DNA of 32,500 nucleotides from Chrysomallon squamiferum (Eukaryota; Mollusca; Gastropoda; Neomphalida; Peltospiridae): NCBI GenBank assembly GCA_012295275.1, contig CM022674.1, positions 3,453,242 to 3,485,741 of the forward strand, read 5' to 3'. Shown piece by piece: positions 1 to 15,764 of this stretch (position 1 is its first letter; each line of letters starts with the position of its first letter). The notes under the pieces were generated by a model. It saw only the letters and a program-made list of their open reading frames with translations, ran no database searches and was not told where the DNA came from. The position numbers and the translations under genes were made by a program.

Positions 1-639
1 TATGACATCATCGCTTTTCTTTCGTTTCAGGTGAATGCTGATGGATAACTTTGTGATAACCAGAGACTTAGTGACGTAAATTTGCTCCACGTAAACTCAG
101 CACTATTAATACTTTTGTGATTCTGCAGTACTAACTTTTTATTGACTAATACAAGATGACTTCTGAGTCCTTCTTAATTCCATGAAAGTATCATTTTTTT
201 TCTTCTGGTCTGTGAAGATATCATCTTGTATTGTATAGTATTTTGTATCGTATTATTCTAGATAATGTACTAAACAGGAGATATTTAATCAGAGATGCAG
301 AAGAATAACTGGAACGGTAATAATAACTGGTGTGTTTTTAGTTTAAATATTCAGATTAATAAAATACCTTTAATTATAAAATTTTGAGAATATTTCGGTA
401 AAATAATTTACCATATTTAACTATAATTATGACCCAGAAAAAAATATTTGATTAACGCTCAGAATTTATATTTTGTAATAAATGTTGTAATGATTTCCAA
501 AAGATTTGTGTTATTTGTTAGAACTGATTTTTTTTATTTGTAAACATAGAGAAAGAAGAAATGTCTATGTTCGTGCTACATGTTTTTTCTTCGTTTTGTT
601 TTTGTTTTCCACGTTCAGATATACCGATAATTTTACCCA

Positions 640-1162
640 GTTCATGAATCAGTCAGCAGAGTATGTTAAAGTGTCACAGAGATAAAATTTCTTTATTAAT
701 GTACAAGTGTTGTATCTGTTAGATATAATTAGCTATGAGAGTAGCCGTTAGTAGGATCCGATCACAGAAACTATTATTTAAAAGCAAAAGACGTAACCAC
801 AACACTTTCACTTTCAGTTAAAGAGTATTTTAATTAAGTCGCAAACCTCACAACAAAATATAATTACAGAAGCTATGAACAGCACGGTTTGATAAAGTAA
901 GCGAAATAACTCTAGCAATATACTGTTCCACGAGAGTTGTTTCCCTTGACTGTTTCGTATTCCTCCTTTTCGTGATTTAGATATTCTCGAATTTGTTTTT
1001 CTGTTGTTTCTTTTGCAATTTTGTTTGTTATTGTTTTCTTTTGTATTCTTGTTTCCACTTTTTATTTATTTATTTTTTTGTATTGATTTTTAATGTATTA
1101 TTTTTGTTTTATTATTATTATTATTAATATTATTTTTATTTTTTTATTTTATTATTATTATT

Positions 1163-1202
<40 letters not shown>

Positions 1203-1259
1203 CTTTATCATTATCATTATCATTATTATATTATTATAATTATTATTATTATTATTATT

Positions 1260-1319
<60 letters not shown>

Positions 1320-1800
1320 TTTTTTTTTTTTTTTTTGGATGTCTTTCTTCTATTTCTTATTTTCTTCTTTATAGCAATTATTACGTTAATATTTAGGTGG
1401 CAGATAAACCTTCAGGCTTACATTTTATTGTGCTTATTTCACACTTTAGATATTCATTGAAATTAGCTTCACAGGATTTGTTTAAAATTTGAAATGTTTG
1501 ATAGTGTAGTGTAACATTTACTTCAGCTGGACCATGGATTCTGCTGATCAAGTTTCTGTGAAACCTAATTAAACAGTTATATGACGAGTTTTATTTTTCG
1601 CGTTAACGAATATTTACATATAATTTATTCTGACGTTTTAACGTGGTTTTAAAACACATTCACGTACCCGTATTTTTGTTATCAGCATTACGTCACAGTT
1701 GCTGTAAACTTGGTTTTATGGAAGCACTGTTTTAATACGTATGTTCAGTAGAAATATGAATAAGAAACTGTAATTCTTTTATAATCTTTACATCAAAAAT
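640..1800 (+). repeat. Internal direct-repeat module a of foldback copy 1
   Basis: This stretch is a diverged direct copy of 2,255-3,100. Shared landmarks in the same order are AATGTACAAGTGTTG, AGGATCCGATC, GTTGTTTCGTATTC after TTTCCCTTG, the TTA/T-rich tract, TTCAGGCTTACATTTTATTG, and CACGTACC or CGCGTACCC. Its counterpart in the second element lies around 13,690-12,980 on the minus strand. Confidence 0.65.
1149..1340 (+). repeat. (TTA)n microsatellite ending in poly-T
   Basis: Nearly continuous ATT repeats, interrupted by ATC and TTTA, end in an 18-base T run. They create a spurious poly-Tyr/poly-Ile frame. The array sits at the same place in module a as the T-rich tract of module b. Confidence 0.9.
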
Positions 1801-2129
1801 ATTACTACTGCCACTACAACCACTACTACTACTGCTAGTCCTGCCACAGAATAAGGTATACTAGGAATACTGTGTTACTGCTACAACAAACTACAACAAA
1901 AACAATTACTACTACTACTAAAGGACACCTACCAGATACTAAGCTACTAACGTTATTACCACTACAGCTGTAACTACTATTGCTACTATTACAGCTACCA
2001 TTATAAATGTTATTCCCAGAGTACTTCTACTATTACTATTACTTCTACTTCTACTTCTGCTAGTAATGATATTAAAATGAAATATATGTGTACAAACATA
2101 ACAAAGAAAAAAAGTATATATTATGAAAG

Positions 2130-2234
<105 letters not shown>

Positions 2235-2254
2235 CTGAACTCAAACAATCAAAA

Positions 2255-3100
2255 TTTGTTCAATAATGTACAAGTGTTGCAGTTTTACATTCATTTATCA
2301 GAAGCAGCCGTTAGCAGGATCCGATCCCAGACGCTATTATTTCAAAGCTGAAAGACATAACCATAGGACTTTCACGTTCACACAGAATTTTAAAGACGCC
2401 ACGAGCCTGACAATAAAATATAGTTAAGGAAACTTTAATAAAACGCGTGTTGAAAAAAACCAAGCGACTCAAGCAAGATACTGTTGAAAGAGAGTTCTTT
2501 CCCTTGGTTGTTTCGTATTCATACTTGTTCTCGTGATATTTTTATTCTTTATTTTTATTTATTTATTTATTTATTTATTTTTTTTTTTTTTTTTTTTTTT
2601 TTTCGTTGTCTTTCTTCTACTTCTGCTCTCTAACAACTACTCTGTTGATATTTAATTCGCGGATAAATGTTCAGGCTTACATTTTATTGTACTTATCTCA
2701 CATACTAGATATTCCGTGAAATTAGCTTTCAAACATTTTATTTTTTTATTTTATTATTATTATTATTATTTTTTTAAATCTTAAGTGTTTTAGAATGTAG
2801 TGTAACATAACCTTCAGCTGCATTGTGGATTCTGCTGAAAAAAAGTTTCCAGGAAATTAATCAAGCTGTTATATGAAGATTTTTCTTTTCCGCTTAAAGA
2901 ATATTTAGATAACATTTTTTATGACGTACGAACGTGGTTTCAAAGCACATTCGCGTACCCTTATTTCTGCCATTGTCATTATGCCACAGTTCCTAGAGAA
3001 GCTGTGTTTTAGTAGGTATGCTCAGAAGAAGGAACCATACGAAATTGAATTACTTTTAGAATCTTTACATCATAGATTTCTGACTGTTAAAACAATTGTG
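2255..3100 (+). repeat. Internal direct-repeat module b of foldback copy 1
   Basis: This is the second diverged direct copy of the internal module (compare 640-1,800). The homologous segment of the second element is 12,860-12,000 on the minus strand. It contains a 62-codon open stretch (2,921-3,105) that stays open in the other element at 12,069-11,885, but it runs straight into (TTA)n and has no recognisable domain, so it is not called as a gene. Confidence 0.65.
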
Positions 3101-3104
3101 TACA

Positions 3105-3105
3105 A

Positions 3106-3166
<61 letters not shown>

Positions 3167-3188
3167 GTTATTGTTATTGTTATTATGT
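3105..3188 (+). repeat. (TTA)n microsatellite
   Basis: About 70 bases of ATT repeats followed by GTTATT variants. The equivalent complementary array is at 11,815-11,880 in the second element. Confidence 0.9.
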
Positions 3189-3364
3189 GAACTGTTAATT
3201 CCAAATCACCCTTTTATTTGCGATATATTGACATTTCGTCAACATCCAAGATATGTTTTAAACCGTGACGTTAACGTCCTAGATGCAAATGTTAATTACT
3301 TGTGTGTTTTATTTCTTACATCTAGTTCAAAGTTTTACTCTTCACTTTACAATAAAGTAAAATA

Positions 3365-3396
3365 ATAAATAAATAAATAACAACAACAACAACAAC

Positions 3397-3442
<46 letters not shown>

Positions 3443-3480
3443 GTGATAATAATAATAATCAAAAAAAAAAAAAAAAAAAG
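3365..3480 (+). repeat. AAAT/CAA/AAT microsatellite cluster with poly-A
   Basis: Successive AAAT, CAA and AAT arrays end in an 18-base A run. The cluster marks the junction between the internal modules and the right arm of the foldback element and is mirrored at 11,530-11,645. Confidence 0.85.
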
Positions 3481-3599
3481 AGAAAATTACAACAATAAAA
3501 TTATACCAGAAGACCCAAAACAATACGAAACAAATCTCCGAGAATCCCGAAAATCAGCTTAGAAGAAAAACAAAAAGAAAAGAAAAAGAAACAAACGTA

Positions 3600-4660
3600 A
3601 CAGAAAAACTCAAACAAAGCAAAAACAACATAATGCACAAACACAGACATTTCTTATTTCTCCATGTTGAGAAAGAAACAACGACATTTTTAACATATAA
3701 CACAAATCTTTTGAAAATCATTAGAAAATTTGTTACAAAATATACATTCTGAGTGTTATTCAGTTAATAATATATTCTTTTCTGGGTCATAAGTACAGTT
3801 AAATGTTATAAATTATTGCAGCGAAATAGTCTCAAAACCTTATAATTAATTACATATTATTAATCTGACTATTGAAAGTATAAACACACCCCTAATTATT
3901 TTCGACCAGACAAATATATGTTACTTTCAAGAATTAACAAGGACTCAGAAATCGTCTTGTATTAGTCAATCAAAAAGTTAATACTGCAGAATCACAAACG
4001 TAATAATAGTGCTGAGTTTACGTGGAGCAAATTTACGTCACTAAGTCATTGGTGGTGACAATGTTATCCATGAGGATTCACCTGAAACGAAAAGAAAGAG
4101 ATGATGACATATCAATGAAAGAATGAATGTTCGAAAAGAAGAACAAACGAACGAATGACCGAAATATTAACAGAGTGCCACAAATCGAATATGACTTTCG
4201 TAATGAATTTGTGTATAATGTTAGTCTGTAACAAGTATGTGTCTGTGTGTGATTGTGTGCGTCTGTGCGTGCGTATGTGTGTAAAGGACAGCAATTTATC
4301 TAGTCATCATATCTTGCCTCCACGTACAATATTTGCAAAAAATAAAATAAAAATAAAAAATAAAAAATGTCTTTGTATATGTGTGTGTCCCTATGTATAT
4401 GAATATATAATTATGAATTTTTGTTCATATCTATGCATGAGCATCGGGTAGTTATGAAAGTTTTCACTTTCACCAAAATGCATTTAACCTTAAGTTTTTA
4501 TAATGATTATATCAACTGAAAACTTCAGATAGAATGAATTAATTTACAAACAAGTTGCTTAATTTTGCAGTAATGAGAAAATATGTACAGAAAAGTTACT
4601 ATAAGAGATACAGAGACAATAAATAGCAAAAGGATAATAAATGCAAATAAATAATAATAA
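3600..4660 (+). repeat. Right terminal inverted repeat arm of foldback copy 1
   Basis: This arm matches 14,280-15,765 directly and 10,255-11,400 in reverse complement. Landmarks shared by all three include TTTGAAAATCATTAGAAAAT, ACTCAGAAATC, TTTACGTGGA, CCTGAAACGAAAAGAAAGAG and AACTTAAGGTTAAATG or its complement. The short open frames in it appear in several copies because the DNA is repeated, not because they look like genes. Confidence 0.7.
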
Positions 4661-5170
4661 TAATAATAATAATATATGAGTGTCTGTGTGTGTCAGTAAG
4701 GAACAAAATTATAATTAATAAAATATACAAAACAAACGTACATAAATACATAAATAGAAAGAAACATATAGGAATAAATAAATTAATTAATTAATTAATA
4801 AGTAAATAAATAAATCAATTTATAAATAAGTAAATAAATAAATAAATAAATAAGTAAATAGATAAACAGTTAAAGCAATAAGTAAATATATAAATAAATA
4901 AATAGTGAGAGGAATAAATAAATAAATAAAGGATTAAAGGAACAAATAAATAAACAAACACTAAATATGTAAATAAATAAATAAATAAATAAGTAAATAA
5001 ACACATAAAGTAATAAAAAAATTAATTAATTAATTAATTAATAAGTAAATAAATAAGTAAATAGATAAATAGTTAAAGCAATAAATAAATATATAAATAA
5101 ATAAATAGTGAAAGGAATAAGTAAATAAATAAATAAATAAATTAAATAAATAATTCAGGACTTACAGATG
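4660..5170 (+). repeat. (AAAT)n tetranucleotide field with a higher-order repeat
   Basis: AATA/AAGT/AAAC variants of a tetranucleotide fill this stretch, with no coding potential. A larger unit beginning with TTAATTAATTAATTAATAAG recurs at about 4,784 and 5,023. It includes the shared segment GTAAATAGATAAA-AGTTAAAGCAATAA, giving a period of about 238 bases. Similar fields follow the module ends in gene A (16,200-16,470 and 19,255-19,425), so this is inherited downstream sequence of the gene. Confidence 0.8.
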
Positions 5171-5174
5171 GCGG

Positions 5175-8767
<3,593 letters not shown>

Positions 8768-8960
8768 CTCCAAAATTTCTTCTTGTTTTGTTTTTGTTTT
8801 TTTCCTTGTATGTTCGCACCTTGTCAAATGTAGATCTGGTATGAAGAATGCGGCTTCTAACCGTTTACGCGCTTTATATATACCCGTTCATTTCCCACAG
8901 AACGGCCCCCTGGATTTGTCAGGCAGCAAGACAATAGCTTGCTCGGATTACATCGTAAAT
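8768..8960 (-). promoter_or_regulatory. Gene B core promoter and 5' leader with TATA box
   Basis: A TATATAAA box lies at 8880-8873 on the minus strand, about 106 bases upstream of the ATG. Between them, the leader (ACATACAAGG, AAGAAATTTTGGAG just before the ATG) is nearly the same in gene A. Further upstream a 16-base block, ACGATGTAATCCGAGC on the minus strand (8956-8941), is identical in gene A at 24,903-24,888. The conservation and spacing support a real promoter; the transcription start is inferred. Confidence 0.75.
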
Positions 8961-9072
8961 TTTCCTTAGTTCAGTTCAATCCAGTCACAAATCTCTTTCA
9001 GTGAATGCGTGTGTGTGTGTGTCTTTGTGTTCACATATATATTGACACATACATCTTTCTCGCTCTTTCTCA

Positions 9073-9076
<4 letters not shown>

Positions 9077-9158
<82 letters not shown>

Positions 9159-9175
9159 CTTTCTCTAGTCTCTCT
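9077..9175 (+). repeat. (CT)n microsatellite upstream of gene B
   Basis: About 74 bases of pure CT followed by imperfect CTAT/CTTT repeats, just upstream of the promoter region. It gives the usual spurious Ser-Leu frames. Confidence 0.95.
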
Positions 9176-9348
9176 CATTCCTATATCTAAACGAACTACA
9201 TAATGTTTTCTACACTGCATTGACGTAATAATGTGCATAAACTCAGATTCATATTTATTTATTTATTTAATTAATCCGTTTAGAGAATAATGAGTTCTTT
9301 CCCAGAAGAAATTAATAATATTGGTTGTTAATTAATAATAATAATGAC

Positions 9349-9379
<31 letters not shown>

Positions 9380-9392
<13 letters not shown>

Positions 9393-9785
9393 AATAAAAA
9401 AAATACAAGTGTTTTCAAGGAAAACGTAATATGAGCTACAGTGACGCCCAACATAAATTAGGTTATATATAGTATATATATTTGTTATTTTAGGAATGAT
9501 TTATGTTAGTTCTGTCATTTCTAAATCATTAACGTTGTAGCTTTAGAAACTGACACCGGTACACAATTACGTGAGAGACTTTGAACTGAGTGAATAACGG
9601 CTTCGTTCAGAGTAGCTGACGGTATTATAAATCATCTTATATTATCAAATCATCTCACTTTTCATTAAATATGTTACAGGAAAGTAAAATCACATTAAGA
9701 TAATCATACTATGCGACCTTTAAAATTACTGGTTGGAGATTCAGAATTGACTAATTTAGCTGTATGATGCATGGGCTACATTACT
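9380..9785 (-). repeat. Stray copy of gene intron-1 sequence upstream of gene B
   Basis: 9,380-9,630 matches intron 1 of both genes (7,360-7,650 and 22,255-22,520). 9,715-9,785 matches 22,705-22,780, sharing ACCTTTAAAAT and GATGCATGGGCTACATTA. No exon 2-like sequence is found beside it, so it is a relic without coding content. It suggests an old gene copy or duplication breakpoint here. Confidence 0.65.
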
Positions 9786-9837
9786 AACTACTGTCACTGA
9801 ATTATTTAAGAGACAGGGATTTTTTAGTTTAAAAAAA

Positions 9838-9839
<2 letters not shown>

Positions 9840-9882
<43 letters not shown>

Positions 9883-10011
9883 TGCACGAGTTTAATACAC
9901 AAACACAGGCACACATTCTCACGCAAATACATAGAATCACACACTCAGCACACACATACCCCAAACTTACCCAGAATCCAAGTCCGTAAGACTGATTTTA
10001 AAATTCGCAGA

Positions 10012-10100
<89 letters not shown>

Positions 10101-10110
10101 ATTATATACG
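9840..10110 (+). repeat. Two long (AT)n arrays around 9,840-9,880 and 10,015-10,098
   Basis: Pure AT dinucleotide runs of about 41 and 84 bases, separated by a 130-base A+C-rich spacer. The second lies close to the outer end of the left arm of the second foldback element. Confidence 0.95.
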
Positions 10111-10254
10111 TGCGTGTGTGTGTTTCTGTATATATGTATATATAAAATACATACAGATAGACAAACATACAGACAGACAGATAGATCGATAAATATAAAT
10201 ATAACGGTCAAATATTTTTTTTTGTTCTTGTTATTATCATTATTATTAATAATA

Positions 10255-11400
10255 ATATTACTATTTGCATTTATTATCCTTTTGCTATTTATTGTCTTTG
10301 TATCTCTAATAGTAACTTTTCTGTACATATTTTCTCATTACTGCATAATTAAGCAACTTGTTTGTAAATTAATTCATTCTATCTGAAGTTTTCAGTTGAT
10401 ATAATCATTATAAAAACTTAAGGTTAAATGCATTTTGATGAAAGTGAAAACTTTCATAACTACCCGATGCGTATGCATAGATATGTAAAAATTAATAATT
10501 ATATATTCATATATATAGGGACACACACATAGGCATTGTTTATTTAATTTTTTTTATTTTTATTTTTTGCAAATATTGTACGTGCAGGCAAGATATGATG
10601 ACTAGATAAATTGCTGTCCTTTACACACATACGCACGCACAGACGCACACAATCACACACAGACACATATTTGTTACAGACTAACATTATACAGAAATTC
10701 ATTACAAAAATCATATTCGATTTGTGGCACTCTGTTAATATTTCGGTCATTCGTTCGTTTGTTCTTCTTTTCGAACATTCGTTCTTTCATTGATATGTCG
10801 TCATCTCTTTCCTTTCGTTTCAGACGAACTCTGGTAGATAACTTTGTGGCAACCAATGACTTAGTGACGTAAATTTGATCCACGTAAACACAGTACTATT
10901 ATTACGTTTGTGAGTCTGCAGTACTAACTTTTTGACTGACTAATACGAGTTGATTTCTGAATCCTTGTTAACTCTTGAAAGTAACATTTATATTTCTGGT
11001 GTGTGAAGATATCACCTTGTATCGTATTGTAATTTCTATCGTATCATAGTATCGATGTAGTATATAGGAGACATTTAGTCAGAGGTGTAGAAGAATAACG
11101 TAAACGAAAATAATTAGGGGTGTGTTTATACTTCAAACAGTCAGATTAATAATATATAATTAATTATAAAGTTTTGAGAATATTTCGCTGCAATAATTTA
11201 CAAAATTTAACTATACTTATGACCCAGAAAAGAACATATTATTAATTGAATAACACTCAGAATGTATATTTTGTAATAAATTTTCTAATGATTTTCAAAA
11301 GATTTGTGTTATATGTTAAAAATGTCGTTGCTTATTTCTCAACATGGAGAAATAAGAAATGTCTGTGTTTGTGCATTATGTTGTTTTTGCTTTGTTTGAG
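10255..11400 (-). repeat. Left terminal inverted repeat arm of foldback copy 2
   Basis: Reverse complement of 3,600-4,660 and of 14,280-15,765. Landmarks are CTTAAGGTTAAATGCATTTT, CAAGATATGATGACTAGATA, TCGTTTCAGACGAACT and CAAAAGATTTGTGTTAT. Confidence 0.7.
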
Positions 11401-11579
11401 TTTTTCTCTTATTTGTGTTTCTTTTTCTTTTCTTTTTGTTTTTCTTCTGAGCTGATTTTCGGGATTCTCGGAGATTTGTTTCGTATTGTTTTGGGTCTTC
11501 TGGTATAATTTTATTGTTGTAATTTTCTCTTTTTTTCTTTTTTTTTTCTTTATTAATATTATTATCACTAGTATTATTA

Positions 11580-11611
<32 letters not shown>

Positions 11612-11829
11612 GTTGTTGTTATTGTTGTTATTTATTTATTATTTTACTTTATTGTAAAGTGAAGAGTAAAACTTTGAACTGGATGTAAGAAATAAAACAC
11701 ACAAGTAATTAACATTTGCATCTAGACGTTAACGTCACGTTTTAAAACATATCTTGGATGTCGACGTAATGTCAATATACGCAAATAAAACGGCGATTTC
11801 GAATTAACAGTTCACATAATAACAATAAC

Positions 11830-11880
<51 letters not shown>

Positions 11881-12884
11881 TAAATTGTACACAATTGTTT
11901 TAACAGTCAGAAATCTATGATGTAAAGATTCTAAAAGAAATACAATTTCGTATGGTTCCTTCTTCTGAGCATACCTACTAAAACACAGCTTCTCTAGGAA
12001 CTGTGGCATAAAGAAAATGGCAGAAATAAGGGTACGTGAATGTGTTTTGAAGCCACGTTCGTACGTCATAAATAATGCTATCTAAATATTCTTTAAGCGG
12101 AAAAGAAAAATCTTCATATAACAGCTTAATTAATTTTCTGGGAACTTTTTTCAGCAGAATCCACAATGCAGCTGAAGGTTATGTTATACTACATTCTAAA
12201 ACACTTAAGATTTTAAAATAATAATAATAATAATAAAATTAAAAAAAAGCTTGAAAGCTAATTTCACGGAATATCTAGAATGTGAGATAAGCACTAGTAA
12301 AATGTAAGCCTGAAGGTTTATCCGCCAACTAAATATCAACAGAATAGTTGTTAGAAAGCAGAAATAGAGGAAAGGCAAACATTAAAAAATTAAAAAACAA
12401 GAAAATCAAAACACAATAGAAACAAGAAAGGAAAACAAAAAGTAGAAACCAAAAAAAAATAACAAAATAAAACAACAAGAAAAATGAGATCCAAACAAAC
12501 AATAGAAACAACAAAATAAAAAAACAAAAAACGACCAAAAATAAATAAAATTATAAAAATAATAATAATAATAAAGAATATCTAATCACGAGAACAAGTA
12601 TGAATAGCAAACAGCCAAGGGAAAGAACTCTCTTTCAACAGTATCTTGCTTGAGTTATTTCGCTTACTTTTTTTTTTTAAGCACGTGTTTGATTAAAGTT
12701 TCCTTAACTATATTTTGTTGTCAGGCTCGCGGGGTCTTTTAAATTCTGTGTGAACGTGAAAGTCCTATGGTTATGTTTTTCCGCTTTGAAATAATAGCGT
12801 CTGCGATCGGATCCTGCTAACGGCATGTTCTGATAAATGAATGTAAAACTGCAACACTTGTACATTATTGAACAAATTTTGATT

Positions 12885-12890
<6 letters not shown>

Positions 12891-12973
<83 letters not shown>
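12891..12973 (+). repeat. (CT)n array inside foldback copy 2
   Basis: An 83-base CT array, the inverted counterpart of the GA array at 2,135-2,230. Confidence 0.95.
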
Positions 12974-12974
<1 letters not shown>

Positions 12975-13689
12975 AAAACCACGTTAAAACGTCATAAATC
13001 ATTATATGTAAATATTCGTTAACGCGAAAAATACAACTCGTCATATAACTGTTTATTTAAGTTTCATTGAAACTTGATCAGCAGAATCCATGCTCCAGCT
13101 GAAGTACATGCTACGCAACACTCTAAAACATTTCAAGCTTTAAAAAATCCTCTCACGCTAATTTCACGGAATATCTTGTCTGAAATTAGCATCAAGAAAA
13201 TGTAAGGCTCAACGTTTATCTGCCACCTGAATATTAACGTAATAATTGCTATAAAGAACAAAATAAGAAATAGAAGAAAGAGAATAAAATAAATAAATAA
13301 ATAAATAATAAAGAAAATACAAAGAAAATAAAATAAAAAACCAAAAAAAACTACAAATAGGAAAAATAGGAATACGAAACCGTCAAGGGAAACAATTCTC
13401 GTGGAACTGTATCTTGCTAGAGTTATTGCGCTTACTTTATCAAACCGTGCTGTTCATAGTTTCTGTAATTATATTTTGTTCTGAGGTTCGCAACTTAATT
13501 AAAATTCTGTTAAACTGAAAGCTGTTGTGGTTACGTCTTTTGCTTTTAAATAATAGTTTCTGTGATCGGATCCTATTAATGGCTACTCTCATAGCTAATT
13601 ATATCTAACAGATACAACACTTGTACATTAATAAAGAAAGTTTATCTCTGTGACACTTTAACATACTCTGCTGCCTCATTCATGAACTG

Positions 13690-13868
13690 GGTAAAATTCT
13701 GTGTATATCTGAACGTGGAAGCTTCATGGCTACGTCTTGCGTTTTTGAGTAATAGCTTCGCTATAACAATATCACATACTAACACTAATCCAGTGTTGGC
13801 CACATAATACAAGTTGGTGTAAGAAAGTTTCAAATGACTGAGTGGCCCGGACTCAAATGAATCAAACA

Positions 13869-13930
<62 letters not shown>

Positions 13931-13931
13931 T

Positions 13932-13963
<32 letters not shown>

Positions 13964-14285
13964 TTACTACTACTACCACTGCTACTACTACTACTACTAG
14001 AACTACTACTACTACTACTAATAATAATAATAATAATAGTAGTAATAATAATAACAACAATAATAATAATAATAGTGATAATAATAATAATAATAATAAT
14101 TTTACTCTACACAATACAATAGAGAGAAGAAATGAATAAAAAAACAATATCAACAGCAACAACAACAGCAGCAACAGCATCTACAACAACAACAGCAACA
14201 GCAATAATAATAATAAGAAGAAGAAGAAAAAGAAAGACAATAAGAAGAAATACAAATAATAGCCAAAACAAAACGAAGGACAAAC
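13690..14285 (-). repeat. Segment of foldback copy 2 missing from copy 1: third partial module and trinucleotide arrays
   Basis: Alignment with copy 1 breaks at GAACGTGGA (about 13,722; copy 1 about 612) and resumes near 14,285 (copy 1 about 580). The extra bases begin with a third diverged copy of the internal module (TTCTGTGTATATCTGAACGT, GGCTACGTCTTGCG, AATAGCTTCG). They continue into (ACT)n, (AAT)n and (CAA)n arrays from 13,870. The poly-Leu/Val frame across it is a repeat artefact. Confidence 0.65.
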
Positions 14286-14636
14286 AACACATTGCACTAA
14301 CATAGACATTTCTTCTTTCTCCGTGTTAACAAAAAAATAACACAAATCTTTTGAAAATCATTAGAAAATTTATTACAAAATATAAATTCTGAGTGTTAAT
14401 CAAATAATTTTTTTTTTTTCTTTTCTGGGTCATAATTATAGTTAAATGTGGTAAATTATTTTTTCGAAATATTCTCAAAACTTTATAATTCATTATATTT
14501 CATTAATGTGAATATTTAAAGTAAAAACACACCAATTATTATTATCCTTCATGTTATTCTTCTAAATCTCTGCATAAATATTTCCTATATAATACATCAT
14601 ATATTATAATACGATACAAAATACAATACAAATCAA

Positions 14637-14845
14637 GATGATATCTTCACAGACCAGCCAATAAATGTTACTTTCATGGAATTAAAAAGGACTCAGAAAT
14701 CATCTTGTATTAGTCAATAAAAAGTTAATGTAAAAAAACAACACAATACAAGATGATATCTTCACAGACCAGAAATATCAATGTTACTTTCGTGGAAATA
14801 ACAAGGACTCAGAAATCATCTTGTATTAGTCAATAAAAAGTTAGT
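14637..14845 (+). repeat. Local tandem duplication of about 114 bases in the right arm
   Basis: GATGATATCTTCACAGACCA starts both copies (about 14,637 and 14,751). Both then run through GGACTCAGAAATCATCTTGT and CAATAAAAAGTTA. Only the second copy continues into TACTGCAGAATCACAAA, as in copy 1. Confidence 0.8.
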
Positions 14846-15023
14846 ACTGCAGAATCACAAAAGTAGTAATAGTGCTGAGTTTACGTGGAGCAAATTTACG
14901 TCACTAAGTCATTGATGATGACAAAGTTATCCATCAGGATTCACCTGAAACGAAAAGAAAGAGATGATGTCATAGCAATGAAAGAATTAATGTTCGTCAT
15001 GAAGGGAAGAGCAAAGAGTGTCA

Positions 15024-15283
15024 CAAATAGAATACAACATTTATAATGAAAATAGAATATAACATTTATAATTAAAACAGAATATAACATTTGTAATGAA
15101 AATAGAATAAAACATTTGTAACGAAAACAGAATATAACATTTGTAATGAAAATAGAATAAAACGTTTCTAACGAAAAGAGAATAAAACGTTTGTAACGAA
15201 AACAGAATATAACGTTTGTAACGAAAACAGAATATAACATTTATAATGAAAATAGAATATAACATTTGTAATGAATTTCTATA
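15024..15283 (+). repeat. 25-base minisatellite, about ten copies
   Basis: The unit is ATAACATTTGTAATG followed by AAAATAGAAT, with C/T and A/G variants between copies. The corresponding place in the other arms (4,180-4,220) has a single related sequence, CTTTCGTAATGAATTTGTG. The array therefore expanded locally. It gives two out-of-phase open frames rich in Phe/Ile/Tyr that are not genes. Confidence 0.85.
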
Positions 15284-15764
15284 TAACGTTAGTTTGTAAT
15301 AAGTGTGTTTGTTCTTGTGTTCGTGTGCGGGTGTGCATGCATGCTTGTATTAAATACAGAAATTTATCTAGTCAGTATATCTTGCCTCCACGTACAATAT
15401 TTGTCAAAAAAACAACCAATAAAACATTATGTCTATTTATATACGAGTGTTTGACTATATATATGAATATATAATTATGTATGTTTACGCATCCATGCAT
15501 GCGCATCGGGTAGAAAGACTTCCAGTGCTTTTCTAAGTGATGAAAGTTTTCGCTTTATCAAAAATGCATTTAACTTAAGTTTTTATAACGATTATATCAA
15601 CTGAAAACTTTAGATAGAAAGAATTAATTTCGAAACCTAGAAAAAAGTTTAGTAAAAAAGTTTTCATTTGAAAACAAGTTGCCTAATTATGAAGTAATCA
15701 GAGAATATGCTAACAAAATGTTACTAATAGAGATACAAAGAGAATGAATAGCAAGAGGATAATA

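Noticed and set aside
2921-3190. A 62-codon open stretch starting MTYERGF, also open in the inverted copy at 12,069-11,812
   Set aside because: The copies are recent repeats, so shared openness is expected. The stretch runs into (TTA)n and shows no recognisable domain or splice signals. Coding bias in more copies of the element would be needed to revive it.
4112-4451. Matching short frames at 4,112-4,451 and 10,544-10,793 that look like a conserved protein
   Set aside because: They lie in terminal inverted repeat arms and are conserved only because the DNA is repeated; the third arm copy (15,271-15,474) does not keep the frame.
14941-15265. Regular direct repeats that might suggest a CRISPR array
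   Set aside because: The 25-base units are contiguous with no spacers, the genome is eukaryotic, and the sequence derives from the foldback arm.
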